NCBI RefSeq assembly: GCF_003086295.3
Contig: NC_092048.1
Span: 94,096,626 to 94,160,625, forward strand
Direction of reading: 5' to 3'
Source: Arachis hypogaea
Lineage: Eukaryota > Streptophyta > Magnoliopsida > Fabales > Fabaceae
Length of the DNA stretch: 64,000 nt
Shown piece by piece: positions 10,940 to 21,971 of this stretch (positions are counted from its first letter, which is position 1; every line of letters begins with the position of its first letter). Position numbers and translations under genes: made by a program. Under the pieces are notes generated by a model. That model had not been told where the DNA came from and ran no database searches. It worked only from the letters and a program-made list of their open reading frames with translations.

Positions 10940-12151
10940 TTGAAGAGAAAGCTAAGAGAAGCTAAAGCACAATTCTCTCTAGAGGGCCTAACAGAACTTT
11001 TCAAGGAAGAAAAGACCATGGCAGCCGAAAACAACAATGCCAACAATGCAAGGAAGGTTCTTGGTGACTTTACTGCACCTACTCCCGACTTCTATGGGAG
11101 AAGCATCTCAATCCCTGCCATTGGAGCAAACAACTTTGAGCTTAAGCCTTAATTAGTTTCTCTAATGCAACAGAATTTCAAGTTTCATGGACTTCCATTG
11201 GAAGATCCTCATCAGTTCTTAGATGAATTCTTGCAAATCTATGACACTGTCAAGACCAATGGGGTTGACCCTGAAGTCTACAGACTTATGCTCTTTCCTT
11301 TTGCTGTAAGAGACAGAGCTAGGATATGGTTGGACTCACAACCTAAAGAAAGCCTGAACTCTTGGGAAAAGCTAGTCAATGCCTTCTTGGCAAAGTTCTT
11401 TCCACCTCAAAAATTGAGCAAGCTTAGAGTGGAAGTCCAAACCTTTAGACAGAAGGAAGGAGAATCCCTCTATGAAGCATGGGAAAGATACAAGCAATTG
11501 ATCAGAAGGTGTCCTTCTGACATGCTTTCTGAATGGAGCATCATAGGTATTTTCTATGATGGTCTGTCTGAACTATCCAAGATGTCATTGGATAGCTCTG
11601 CTGGAGGATCTCTTCATCTGAAGAAGACGCCAGCAGAAGCTCAGGAACTCATTGAAATGGTTGCAAATAACCAATTCATGTACACTTCTGAAAGGAATAC
11701 TGTGAATAATGGGACAACTCAGAAGAAAGGAGTTCTTGAGATTGATACTCTGAATGTCATATTGGCTCAGAATAAAATATTGACCCAACAAGTCAATATG
11801 ATTTCTCAGAGTCTGTCTAAAATGCAAGCAGCAACAGGCAGTACTAAGGAAGCTTCCTCTGAAGAAGAAGCTTATGATCCTAAGAACCCAGCAATGGAAG
11901 AGGTGAATTACATAGGAGAACCCTATGCAAACACCTATAATCCTTCATGAAGAAATCATCCAAATCTCTCATGGAAGGATCAACAGAGACCTCAACAAGG
12001 TTTCAACAACAGTAATGGTGGAAGAAATAGGTTTAGCAATGGCAAACCTTTTCCACCATCTTCTCAGCAACAGACAGAGAATTCTAAGCAAACCCACTCT
12101 GACTTAGCAACCATTGTCTCTGATCTAATCAAAACCACTCAAATTTCATGA
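10940..12151 (+). pseudogene. Gag of element A, broken
   Basis: This is the retrotransposon Gag capsid precursor, which forms the virus-like particle. The start shown is the first ATG of the frame (10940). The Retrotrans_gag-type core lies at about 11280-11570, with the landmarks WLDSQPKESLNSWEKL, VQTFRQKEGESLYEAWERY and RRCPSDMLSEW. A Gln/Asn-rich tail follows at 11940-12140. No CCHC zinc knuckle is present, as is usual for Athila-type Gag. Stops at 11150-11152 and 11948-11950 and a one-base shift near 12147 break the frame. Gag would end in TGA overlapping an ATG of the protease frame, but comparison with J shows that the overlap comes from a small deletion and is not programmed. It is similar to Gag of B and J. 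Confidence 0.85.
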
Positions 12152-13103
12152 CTGAAACAAGGTCCTCCATTAGAAATTTGGAGGCACAAGTGGGTCAGCT
12201 GAGTAAGAAAATTACTGAACTCCCTCCTAGTACTCTCCCAAGCAATACAAAAGAGAATCCAAAAAGAGAGTGCAAGGCCATAACCACAACCCACACGGCC
12301 AAACCTGGAGAGGAAAAAGAGGCAGTGATCTCCATTGAGGAAGACCTCAATAGACGTCCACTGGCCTCCATGGAATTCCCTGATGAGGAACTATGGGAAT
12401 CTGAGGCTCACACAAAGACCATAGAGATTTCAATGAATTTACTTCTGCCATTCATGAGCTCTAATGAGTATTCTTCCTCTGAAGAGGATGAAGATATTAC
12501 TGAAGAGCAAGTTGCTAAGTATCTTGGAGCAATCATGAAGCTAAATGCCAAGTTATTTGGTAATGAGACTTGGGAGGAAGAACCCCCCTTGCTCATCAAA
12601 GAACTAGATGACTTGGCTAGGCAGAGATTACCTCTAAAGAGACAAGATCCTGGAAAGTTCTCAATACCTTGTGCCATAGGTACCATGACCTTTGAGAAAG
12701 CTCTGTGTGACCTAGGGTCAAGCATAAACCTCATGCCTCTCTTTGTAATGGAGAAGCTAGGGATCATTGAGGTACAAGCTGCAAGAATCTCACTGGAGAT
12801 GGCAGACAATTCAAAGAAATAGGCTTATGGACTTGTAGAGGATGTCTTGGTAAAGGTTGAAGACCACTACATCCCTGCTGATTTCAAAATCCTAGAGACT
12901 AGAAAGTGTATGGATGAATCCATCATCCTTGGCAGACCCTTCCTAACCACAGCAAAAGCTGTGATTGATGTTAACAGAGGAGAATTGATCATTCAAGTGA
13001 ATGAAGACTCCCTTGTGTTCAAGGCTCAAGGATATCCCTCTGTAACCATGGAGAGGAAGCATGAAGAGCTTCTCTCAATACAGAGTCAAACAGAGCCCCC
13101 ACA

Positions 13104-13203
13104 GTCAAACTCTAAGTTTGGTGTTGGGAGGCCACAACCAAACTTTAAGTTTGGTGTTGAACCCCAACATTCAAACTCTAAGTTTGGTGTTGGGAGGGTC
13201 CAA
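13104..13203 (+). repeat. Three tandem copies of a polypurine-like motif in the pol tail of A
   Basis: CAAACTCTAAGTTTGGTGTTG occurs three times with small changes and encodes SKFGVG repeats. AAGTTTGGTGTTG is identical to the sequence directly before the 3' LTR (16373-16385). Element D has the same three copies, reversed, at 61925-62015. Confidence 0.75.
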
Positions 13204-13273
13204 CATTGCTCTGAACATCTGTGGGGCTCCATGAGAGCCCACTGTCAAGCTATTGATATTAAAGAAGCGCTTG

Positions 13274-13289
13274 TTGGGAGGCAACCCAA
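13274..13289 (+). promoter_or_regulatory. Post-ORF hairpin of element A
   Basis: Stem TTGGG/CCCAA, loop AGGCAA, within the last codons of the protease-tail frame (motif GCGCTTGTTGGGAGGCAACC). The stem bases covary with B (CATGGG/CCCATG) and E/H (GGTGGG/CCCACC). Confidence 0.65.
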
Positions 13290-13437
13290 TCTTTAATTAT
13301 CTATGTTAAATTTCTATTTTCTTTTGTTATTTTATGTTTTCTGTAGGTTGATGATCATGTGAAGTCACAAAAACAATTGAAAAAAGCAAAAACAGAAGGA
13401 AAAATAGAATGAAAAATAGAACACCCTGGAGGAGAAA

Positions 13438-13615
13438 CTTACTGGCGTTTAAACGCCAGTAAGGGTAACAGACTGGGCGTTAAACGCTCAGTCTGGCATT
13501 ATTCTGGGCGTTTAACGCCAGAAATGGGCACCAGACTGGCGTTTAACGCCAGGAATGGGCAAGAAGCTGGCGTTAAACGCCAGAAATGGGCAGCAGCCTG
13601 GCGTTTAACACCAGG
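13438..13615 (+). repeat. Palindrome array downstream of pol in element A
   Basis: Six GGCGTTTAACGCC-type units in about 180 bp. One is a perfect 20-bp palindrome, ACTGGCGTTTAAACGCCAGT, at 13440-13459. The equivalent array in D is at 61506-61682. A pyrimidine-rich stretch follows (13720-14040). Confidence 0.8.
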
Positions 13616-14041
13616 ATTAGCAGAAAGGGGCATTTTGCACGCGACATGGTGCAAGGATGAGAAATCCTTGACACCTCAGGATCTGTGGACCCCACAGGAT
13701 CCCCACCTACCCCACCTCTCTCTCTCTTCTTCACCCATTCACCGATTACCTCAATACCTCTTCCCCAAAAACCCCTCACCTATCAAATCCCACCATTCTC
13801 TTCACCACTCACATCCATCCTTCATAAAACCCCACCTACCTCACCATTCAAATTCAAACCACTTTCCTTCCCTAACCCACCCACAATGATCGAACCATGC
13901 CCCCCCTATCCACTCTTATATAAACTCATCTTCACTCTTTCATTTTCACCCAACCTAAATACTACTTCTCCCACTTGGCCGAAACACAAAGCCCCCTCCA
14001 TCTCCTCTATTTCTTCTTCTTCTACTCTCTTCTTTCTTATT

Positions 14042-14077
14042 TTGCTCAAGGACGAGCAACCTTCTAAATTTGGTGTG
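14042..14077 (+). promoter_or_regulatory. Internal hairpin plus polypurine-like motif of element A
   Basis: Stem TTGCTC/GAGCAA with loop AAGGAC (14042-14059), followed by CTTCTAAATTTGGTGTGG. This is the same layout as the terminal copy at 16348-16385 but with a different, still paired, stem. A possible second plus-strand priming site. Confidence 0.55.
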
Positions 14078-14116
14078 GTAAAAGCTAAAGCTTTTTTTGT
14101 TTCTCCATAACTATTA

Positions 14117-15266
14117 ATGGCACCAAAGGCCAGAGAAACCTCTAAAAAGAGGAAAGAGAAGGCAAAAGCTTCCACCTCCGAGTCATGGGAGATGGAGAGA
14201 TTCCTCTCAAGGGTGCATCATGACCACTTCTATGAAGTTGTGGCCAAGAAGAAGGTGATCCCCGAGGTCCCTTTCAAGCTCAAAAAGGGTGAATATCCGG
14301 AGATCCGACATGAGATCCGAAGAAGAGGTTGGGAAGTTCTCACCAACCCCATTCAACAAATCAGAATCTTAATGGTTCAAGAGTTCTATGCCAATGCATG
14401 GATCACCAAGAACCATGATCAAAGTGTGAACCCGAACCCCAAGAATTGGCTTACAATGGTCCAGGGGAATTACTTAGATTTTAGCCCGGAAAATGTAAGT
14501 TTGGCATTCAACTTGCCCATGATGCAAGGAGATGCACACCCATACACTAGAAGGGTCAACTTTGATCAAAGGTTGGACCAAGTCCTCAGACATCTCTGAA
14601 GAGGGCGCTCAATAGAAGAGAGATTCAAGAGAGAAGCCGGTTCAACTAAGAAGGCATGACCTCAAGCCCGTGGCTAGGGAATGGTTGGAGTTCATCCAAT
14701 GCTCAATCATTCCTACTAGCAACCGGTCTGAAGTTACTATAGACCGGACTATCATGATTCATAGCATTATGATTAGAGAGGAAGTAGAAGTTCATGAGGT
14801 TATATCCCAAGAACTCTACAAGGTGGCGGACAATTCCTCTACTGTGGCAAGGTTAGCCTTCCCTCACCTCATTTGTCACCTCTGCAATTTAGTTGGAATT
14901 GACATAGAGGGAGACATTCTCATTGATGAGGACAAGCCCATCACTAAGAAAAGGATGGAGCAAACAAGAGATCCCACTCATGGACAAGAGCATGAGGAAA
15001 CTCCTCATCATGAAATCCCTGAGATGCCTCAAGGGATGCATTTTCCTCCACAAAATTATTGGGAGCAAATCAACAACTCCCTAGGAGAATTAAGTTCCAA
15101 TATGGGACAACTAAGGGTGGAGCACCAAGAGCATTCCATCCTCCTTCATGAAATTAGAGAAGACCAAAGAACCATGAGAGAGGAGCAACAAAGGCAAGGA
15201 AGAGACATTGAGGAGCTCAAGCACTCCATAAGATCTTCAAGAGGAAGAACAAGCCGCCATCACTAA
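14117..15266 (+). pseudogene. Extra ORF of element A: plant transposon protein-like, broken
   Basis: This belongs to the family usually annotated 'putative plant transposon protein' in Athila/Tat elements; its function is unknown. The start is the ATG at 14117 (MAPKARETSKKRKEK, a basic N-terminus that could be a nuclear signal). The core includes WEVLTNP at about 14330, MVQEFYANAW at about 14375 and, after the break, REWLEFIQCSIIPTSN at about 14675 and LAFPHLICHLCNLVG at about 14855. The C-terminal 90 residues are a charged coiled coil ending SSRGRTSRHH. A stop at 14597-14599 and frameshifts between there and 14660 break it. Element I has a homologous ORF, and D keeps only the last ~40 codons. 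It sits between the internal and terminal hairpin cassettes. Confidence 0.75.
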
Positions 15267-15269
15267 GGT

Positions 15270-16347
15270 GGACCCGTTCTTTAATTTCCTTGTTCTTTAT
15301 TTTCTATTTTTCGAAAATTGTGCTTTATGTTTATTTATGTTTGTGTCTTTATTACATGATCATTAGTGTCTAAGTGTCTATGCCTTAAAGCTATGAAAAT
15401 GAATCCATCACCTTTCTTAAATGAAAAATATTTTTAATTGAAAAATAAAAAGAAGTGCATGAATTTTGAATTTTAAAACAGTTTAGTTATTTTGATGTGG
15501 TGGGAATACTATTGTTTTTCTGAATGAATGATTGAACAGTGCATATTTTTGAATTTGATTGTTTATGAATGTTAAAATTGTTGGCTCATGAAAGAATGAT
15601 GGGAAAAGGAGAAATGTTATCTGATGATCTGAAAAATCATAAAATTGATTCTTGAAGCAAGAAAAAGCAGTGAATAGAAAGCTTGCAAAAAAAAAAGAGA
15701 GAAGAAAAAAAAAGAAAAAAGAAAAAAAATGAAGAAAGAAAAAGAAAAGCAAGCAGAAAAAGCCAATACCCCTTTAAACCAAAAGGCAAGGGTGATAAAA
15801 AGGATCCAAGGCTTTGAGCATCAGTGGATAGGAGGGCCCACAGGAATAAAATCCTGGCCTAAGCGGCTAAACCAAGCTGTCCCTAACCATGTGCTTGTGG
15901 CGTGAAGGTGTCAAGTAAAAACTTGAGACTGAGCGGTTAAAGTCGTGGTCCAAAAGCAAAAAGAGTATGCTTAACAGCTCTGGACACCTCTAATTGGGGA
16001 CTCTAGCAAAGCTGAGTCACAATCTAAAAGGTTCACCCAGTTATGTGTCTGTGGCATTTATGTATCCGGTGGTAATACTGGAAAAAAAATGATTTGGGTC
16101 ACGGCCAAGACTCATAAAGTAGCTGTGTTCAAGAATCAACATACTTAACTAGGAGAATCAATAACACTATCTGGATTCTGAGTTCCTATAGAAGCCAATC
16201 ATTCTGAACTTCAAAGGATAAAGTGAGATGCCAAAACTGTTCAGAAGCAAAAAGCTAAAAGCCCCGCTCATCTAATTAATACTGATCTTCATAGATGTTT
16301 TTAGAATTCATTGTATATTCTCTTCTTTTTATCCTATTTGATTTTCA
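15270..16347 (+). other. Non-coding 3' region of element A
   Basis: No ORF is supported. The stretch contains a purine-only run of A/G at about 15685-15750 and conserved blocks (CATGTGCTTGTGGCGTGAAGG, GTCACGGCCAAGACTCAT) that recur reversed in D at 60060-61160. Conservation between two diverged elements suggests functional RNA or plain common descent. Confidence 0.6.
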
Positions 16348-16385
16348 GTTGCTTGGGGACAAGCAACAATTTAAGTTTGGTGTTG
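16348..16385 (+). promoter_or_regulatory. Terminal hairpin and polypurine-tract region of element A
   Basis: Stem GTTGCTT/AAGCAAC, loop GGGGAC (16348-16367), then AATTTAAGTTTGGTGTTG directly abutting the 3' LTR at 16386. By position this is where plus-strand DNA synthesis is primed. The tract is G/T-rich rather than pure purine. Confidence 0.75.
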
Positions 16386-17532
16386 TGATGAGCGGATAAT
16401 TTATACGCTTTTTGGCATTGTTTTTAGTATGTTTTTAGTATATTTTAATTAGTTTTTATTATATTTTTATTAGTTTTTAAATAAAAATCACTCTTCTAGA
16501 CTTTACTATGAGTTTGTGTGTTTTTCTGTCATTTCAGGTATTTTCTGGCTGAAATTGAGGGACCTGAGCAAAAATTTGATTCAGAGGCTGAAAAAGGACT
16601 GCAGATGCTGTTGGATTCTGACCTTCCTGCACTCGAAGTAGATTTTCTGGAGCTACAAAAGCCCAATTGGCATGCTCTTAATTGCGTTGAAAAGTAGACA
16701 TCCTGGGCTTTCCAGAAATATATAATAGTCTATACTTTGCTCGATCTTTGATGGCCCAAATAGGCGTTCCAAGTCAGCTCAAGAATTCTGGCGTTTAACG
16801 CCGGAACTGGCACAAAAGCTGGCGTTTAACTCCAAGAAAAGTCTCTACACATGGAAGCTTCAATGCTCAGCCCAAGCACACACCAAGTGGGCCCGGAAGA
16901 AGATTTCTACATTAATTACTGATTTCTGTAAACCCTAGGCTACTAGTTCTCTATAAATAGGACCTTATACTATTGTATTTTCATCTTTGGACGTTTAGTC
17001 CCTAGACCTTGGAGGCTGGCCATTCGGCCATGCTTACACTGTTATCACTTTTGTATTTTCAATGGTGGAGTTTCTACACACCATAGATTAAGGTGTGGAG
17101 CTCTGCTGTTCTTCATGAATTAATACAAGTACTATTATTTTTATATTCAACTCAAGTCTATTTCTTCTCCAAGATATTCATTCGCACCCAAGAACATGAT
17201 GAATGCGATGATTATGTGACGCTCATCACCATTCTAACCTATGAACACGTGACTGACAACCACTTCCGTTCTACATGCAAACAAGCTTGAATGTGTATCT
17301 CTTGGATTTCTAATCTAATATTAGAACCTTCGTGGTATAGGCTAGAATTATTGGCGGCCATTCCTGAGATCCGGAATGTCTAATCCTTGTCTGTGGTATT
17401 CTGAGTAGGATCTGGGAAGGGATGACTGTGACGAGCTTCAAACTCGCGATTGTTGGGCGTGTGACAGACGCAAAAGGATCAATGGATCCTATTCCAACAT
17501 GATCGAGAACCGACAGATGATTAGCCGTGCGG
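16386..17532 (+). repeat. 3' LTR of element A, left part
   Basis: Matches 7825-9005 of the 5' LTR and includes U3 palindromes at 16789-16830 and a TATA box at 16952. It is interrupted at 17532 by element B. The remainder is at 36127-36585. Confidence 0.9.
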
Positions 17533-17799
17533 TGATGCCAGGGCATTTTGTCCAGTTTCACTGACCTTTTCTTTACTATTTTTAAGGTAGTTTCATGCAT
17601 TTTCTTAGAAAATAAGCTAGTTTTGGGTAGATATTCACTTACATCTTGAATCAAGCATACATTGTGCACTTTACATGATTTCATGAGAATTTTGCATGAA
17701 TTATATGACAAATTAGAGGATGCATGTCTCATGATTTGGATTAGAACTTTCATGCACTTTATTGCTTGATTTCAGGACAAAGGAAGCAAGGAAGAACCA

Positions 17800-18540
17800 C
17801 ATTAGCAGCCACGTTAGTCCCACTAACATGACCTCTAACGTGGAATGGGTGCTAACTTGCAAAGTTAATGAGAAAGGTAATCGCCAATAACGCCCTTGAA
17901 GCCATCATAAGCCCACGTTAAGAGTCACGTTAACTAAGTTAACGTGAACTCTAACGTGGAAGAAGACAACAAGGCCAATGTTAGTGACACTCTCCTTTGT
18001 CACTAACGTTTGACCAAGCTCATAATTGGCCACGTTAGTTGCCACGTTAACTTAGTTAACGTGGACTCTAACGTTAAGAAGCAAAAGAGAAGCCAGCGTT
18101 AGTGACATTCACCTTTGTCACTAACGTTGGCCAAGCCTCCATAAGCCACGTTAACTCCCACGTTAACTTAGTTAACGTGGAAGCTAACGTGGAGAGAGCA
18201 ATTGATAGCCAAAGTTAGTGACACTTACCTTTGTCACTAACGTTGGGGTGAACCACCAAGAGCCACCATGAGTAACGTTAACTCCCACGTTAACTTAGTT
18301 AACGTGGAAGCTAACGTGGATAAAGAAATGATGAGCCAACGTTAGTGACAATCACCTTTGTCACTAACGTTGGAGATGGCTAGCATGACTAACGTTAGCA
18401 TGACTCTAACGTGGGAAATAGGGGCACATTGGAACGTTAGTGACAAAGGTAAGTGTCACTAACGTTCTCGAAGAATTGGCACTGCTACGTTAGAAGCCAC
18501 GTTAACCTAGTTAACGTGGACTCTAACGTAGGGACAAGGG
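17800..18540 (+). repeat. U3 inverted-repeat array of element B
   Basis: Two alternating foldback types are present. One is CCACGTTAACTTAGTTAACGTGG-like (arms CACGTTAAC/GTTAACGTG). The other is CCAACGTTAGTGACA...TGTCACTAACGTTGG, with arms up to 15 bp and an ~8-bp centre (CTTACCTT or TTCACCTT). About a dozen foldbacks occur. The 3' LTR copy is at 34020-34985. Confidence 0.85.
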
Positions 18541-18545
18541 AGGAC

Positions 18546-20214
18546 TGGTATGCGAAATTGTTACTCAGGTTGTAAAATTTGTTGTTCGTTCTCTCCCTGG
18601 CAATGGCGCCAATAACTGGTGCACAATACCATGGTCCAAACATAACTTCACAACTTCGTACAACTAACCAGCAAGTGCACTGGGTCGTCCAAGTAATAAA
18701 ACCTTACGTGAGTAAGGGTCGATCCCACGGAGATTGTTGGTATGAAGCAAGCTATGGTCATCTTGTTAATCTCAGTCAGGCGGATATCAAATGGTTATGG
18801 AGTTTTCGAATAATAATAACAAATAAATAGAAAATAAAGATAGAAACACTTGTGTAATTCATTGGTGGGAATTTCAGATAAGCGTCTAGAGATACTTTCA
18901 TTCTTCTGAACTTCTGCTTTCCTGCTGTCTTCATCCAATCAGTCCTACTCCTTTCCATGGCAGGCTTTATGTAAGGGCATCACCATTGTCAATGGTTACT
19001 TCCCATCCTCTTGTGAAAAAGTTCCAAATGCTCTGTCAAAGCACGGCTAATCATCTGAGGTTCTCGATCATACTGGAATAGGATTCACCCTCCTTTTGCG
19101 TCTGTCACTACGCCCAGCACTCGCGAGTTTGAAGTTCGTCACAGTCATTCAATCCCTGAATCCTACTCGGAATAGCACAGACAAGGTTTAGACTTTCCGG
19201 ACTCTCATGAATGCCGCCATCAATCTAGCTTATACCACGAAGATTCTGATTAAGAGATCCAAGAGATATTTATTCAATCTAAGGTGGAACGGAAGTGGTT
19301 GTCAGGCACGCGTTCGTAGGGGAATGATGATGATTTTCACGTTCAACACATTCATGTTGGAGTACGAATGAATATCTTAGAAGCGGAATAAGTTGAATTG
19401 AATAAAAAACAGTAGCACTTTGCATTAATTCATGAGGAACAGCAGAGCTCCACACCTTAATCTATGGAGTGTAGAAACTCTACCGTTGAAAATACATAAG
19501 TGATGAAGGTTCAGGCATGGCCGAGAGGCCAGCCCCCAAACGTGATCAATATGATTCAAAGATGAACTAAAAATCATAAGATGTCTAAAAGACTAGTAAA
19601 AAGTTCTATTTATACTAAACTAGTTACTAGGGTTTACAGAAATAAGTAATTGATGCATAAATCCACTTCCGGGTCCCACTTGGTGTGTGCTTGGGTTGAG
19701 CTTGAAGTTTACAGATGCAGAGGCTTCTTCTGAAGTTGAACGCCAAGTTGTAACGTGTTTTTGGTGTTCAACTCTGGTTCGTGACGTGTTTCTGGCCTTT
19801 AACTCCAGACTGCAGCATAGAACTGGCGTTCAACGCCCTTTTGCGTCATCTAAACTCGGCCAAAGTATGAACTATTATATATTGCTTGAAAGCTCGGGAT
19901 GTCTACTTTCCAACGCAATTGGAAGCGCGCCATTTTGAGTTCTATAGCTCCAGAAAATCTACTTTGAGTGCAGGGAGGTCAGAATCCAACAGCATCAGCA
20001 GTCCTTCTTCAACCTCTGAATCTGATTTTTGCTCAAGTCCCTCAATTTCAGCCGGAAAATACCTGAAATCACAGAAAAACACACAAACTCATAGTAAAGT
20101 CCAAAAATGTGAATTTAACATAAAAACTAATAAAAACATCCCTAAAAGTAACTAGATCCTACTAAAAATATACTAAAAACAATGCCAAAAAGCGTATAAA
20201 TTATCCGCTCATCA
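18546..20214 (-). repeat. Solo LTR of the A family inside the B 5' LTR
   Basis: 1669 bp on the minus strand, TGGTATGCG to CCGCTCATCA, flanked by the target duplication AGGAC (18541-18545 and 20215-20219). No internal region remains. The B 3' LTR has the uninterrupted site (AGGACTCTCC near 34787), which proves the insertion. It resembles A and D LTRs, with one CTGGCGTTCAACGCC unit at about 19820 and a reversed TATA box near 19607. Confidence 0.93.
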
Positions 20215-20554
20215 AGGACTCTCCACGTTATTGGGAAATGTAAGTCCCAATAACGTGTGCGAAGGACCAAGAGGCAATGTTAGTGGTCACTTTAGTGCCA
20301 CTAACGTTGAAGTCAACATGATCATATTTGGGTTAGGAACGTTAGTGAAAAAGGTGATTGTCACTAACGTTCTCGAACCCACACTTTCACTTAACATTGA
20401 CACCACTAACGTCCTGAGTCAAAGTCCCTGCCTACTTCACCTTTTCTCTCTGCAAGCAAAGCTAAGCCCAATGAAAAGGATAACTGCTTCAAACTCAAGA
20501 TTCAGAGGCCCATACCCAAGACTTGAAGAGCCAACTAGAAGATGAGAAGAGTAG

Positions 20555-20562
20555 TATATATA
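20555..20562 (+). promoter_or_regulatory. TATA box of element B 5' LTR
   Basis: TATATATA in GTAGTATATATAGGAG, at the same place in the 3' LTR (35126-35133). It lies about 150 bp downstream of the inverted-repeat array. Confidence 0.7.
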
Positions 20563-21556
20563 GGAGTAGCTTTGAATTAGTGAGGGAGTTGGAAACTTTA
20601 GGGAGCCTTTGGCATAGAACTACTCTTTGTATTTTACTTTCTCTGCACTTCTAGTTTTACTTTCATCATGTATTCTCCATCTTGGTTTTCATTTTTCAGA
20701 GCTATGAACAACTAAACCCCTTTCATTAGGTTAGGGAGCTCTGTTGTAATTTGATGGATCAATATTAGTTTTCATTCTCCTTCTTCTATCTTTTCTCTTG
20801 ATTTTACTAGAAAGCTTTCGATCTTCATCCAATTGGGTAGTTATCTTGGAAAAGAAGCTATTCAAACTTGGATCTCTTCTGAACCTTGAAAGAGGAATGA
20901 AGAGATCATGCTAGAAATGCTTTCTCATGCTGGACCAAATTGGGTTTGGATGGATATTTGACTATAATCCTACCAACACTTGATTTGGGAAATGCATGTG
21001 GTATAATCAGTGACTATACTTCATCTCTTCTCATGAGCAATTGACCAAGGAATTGGCTATTGATCAAGATTTGAGAGATTGAATTACCAAGAAATTGGAA
21101 TTCGATCACTTAAGATTTCCAAGGAGATCAATGAATGCATTGATTGAGGAAGAGATGAAAATGAACTTGATCCGGAGAATGCAACATTTCCTGAGCCCAA
21201 TGAACTCCCCATTTCTGATCTTACCCATTCTCTTTAATTTCTGCCATTTACTTATATGAGCAATTACCCCATTCCCGTTTAAGATTCTGCAATTTACTTT
21301 CCGCCATTTACATTCAGCTCTTTAATTCTAGCATTTATTGTTTCTGCTAATTACTTTCCCGCCATTTAACTTTCTGCAAATCTCAAATCAAATTCTGGTT
21401 CGCTCAACTAGAACATTCCTCTAATTAAAGTTGCTTGATCAATCAATCCCTGTGGGATTCGACCTCACTCTATTGTGAGTTTTTACTTGACGACAAATTT
21501 GGTACACTTGCCGAAGAAAATTTGTTGAGAGACAAGTTTTGTGCGCATCAAGTTTA

Positions 21557-21575
21557 TGGCGCCATTGTCGGGGAT
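21557..21575 (+). promoter_or_regulatory. Primer-binding site of element B (tRNA-Asp)
   Basis: TGGCGCCATTGTCGGGGAT pairs with the tRNA-Asp 3' end with two mismatches, 6 bp from the LTR end. Confidence 0.9.
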
Positions 21576-21971
21576 TGATTTTGTATCAACAATTATTAAG
21601 TTGGAGGATCACTAGATTGAGCATTTTTTCTATTCTGTTGATTTAAATATCTGTTTGAGCAATTTACTTTCGGTTTCAGTTGTTTTTCTTCCCATCCCTT
21701 TAACCCCTTTATTCCAGTTGTTTACACTCTGTTTCACTCACCCACTAACTGTTTGATATATTGCATCACTCACACTAACAGCATTTTTTTTAGAATAGTT
21801 TCTGGATCTATTTCCTTGCTTGCACCTTGTTGGTTGTATGACAGGGAGGAGAAGCGGGGCTTTAACTTCCTTTGATTCTGAACCAGAGAGGACCTTCCTT
21901 AGATTAAGGAGGGAAGTAAGAGGAAAAGAGTAGTTGGTGCTGAAGAAGAGGAGGAATACTTTGAACCAAAC

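Larger units (their letters stand above)
12148..13296 (+). pseudogene. Aspartic protease of element A fused to the pol tail, broken
   Basis: A retropepsin-like domain that would process the Gag-Pol precursor. The catalytic motif DLGSSINL has its Asp at 12709-12711, and the flap/C-terminal block ILGRPFLTTAKAVIDV is at about 12927-12975. The N-terminal 190 residues are the Gag-Pro linker (VGQLSKK, acidic stretch SSSEEDED). A TAG stop at 12820-12822 interrupts the domain. Past residue NEDSLVF the frame enters a tail ([13 protein letters not shown], then KFGVG repeats). RT, RNase H and integrase, which should lie before the end of pol, are missing. Element D has the same tail after its RT, so this is a deletion. 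Confidence 0.85.
17533..21550 (+). repeat. 5' LTR of element B, interrupted by a solo LTR
   Basis: TGATGCCAGG to GTGCGCATCA. Without the inserted solo LTR and one duplication it is 2344 bp, against 2364 bp for the 3' LTR. U3 carries a long inverted-repeat array (17800-18545 and 20215-20412), and a TATA box lies at 20555. Confidence 0.9.

Noticed and set aside
12148..12151. Programmed ATGA gag/pro overlap in element A
   Set aside because: Element J reads through this point without a shift, so the overlap results from a small deletion in A.
12408..12809. 133-codon minus-strand frame opposite the A protease
   Set aside because: Shadow of the protease coding strand.
13524..14110. Pro/Ser-rich frames upstream of the A extra ORF
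   Set aside because: They cover the palindrome array and a pyrimidine-rich tract, are not conserved in D, and have no recognisable domain.
15483..15752. Phe-rich minus-strand frame resembling a membrane protein
   Set aside because: It comes from the A/G-only run in the 3' region of A. The similar frame at 60589-60858 in D has the same cause.
17310..17753. 147-codon frame on the minus strand
   Set aside because: It crosses the junction of the A and B LTRs. Related frames occur wherever these LTRs occur. LTR sequence, not a gene.
20231..20545. 104-codon frame in the B LTR (also at 34802)
   Set aside because: It lies in U3 across inverted repeats just upstream of the TATA box. It is repeated only because the LTR is repeated.
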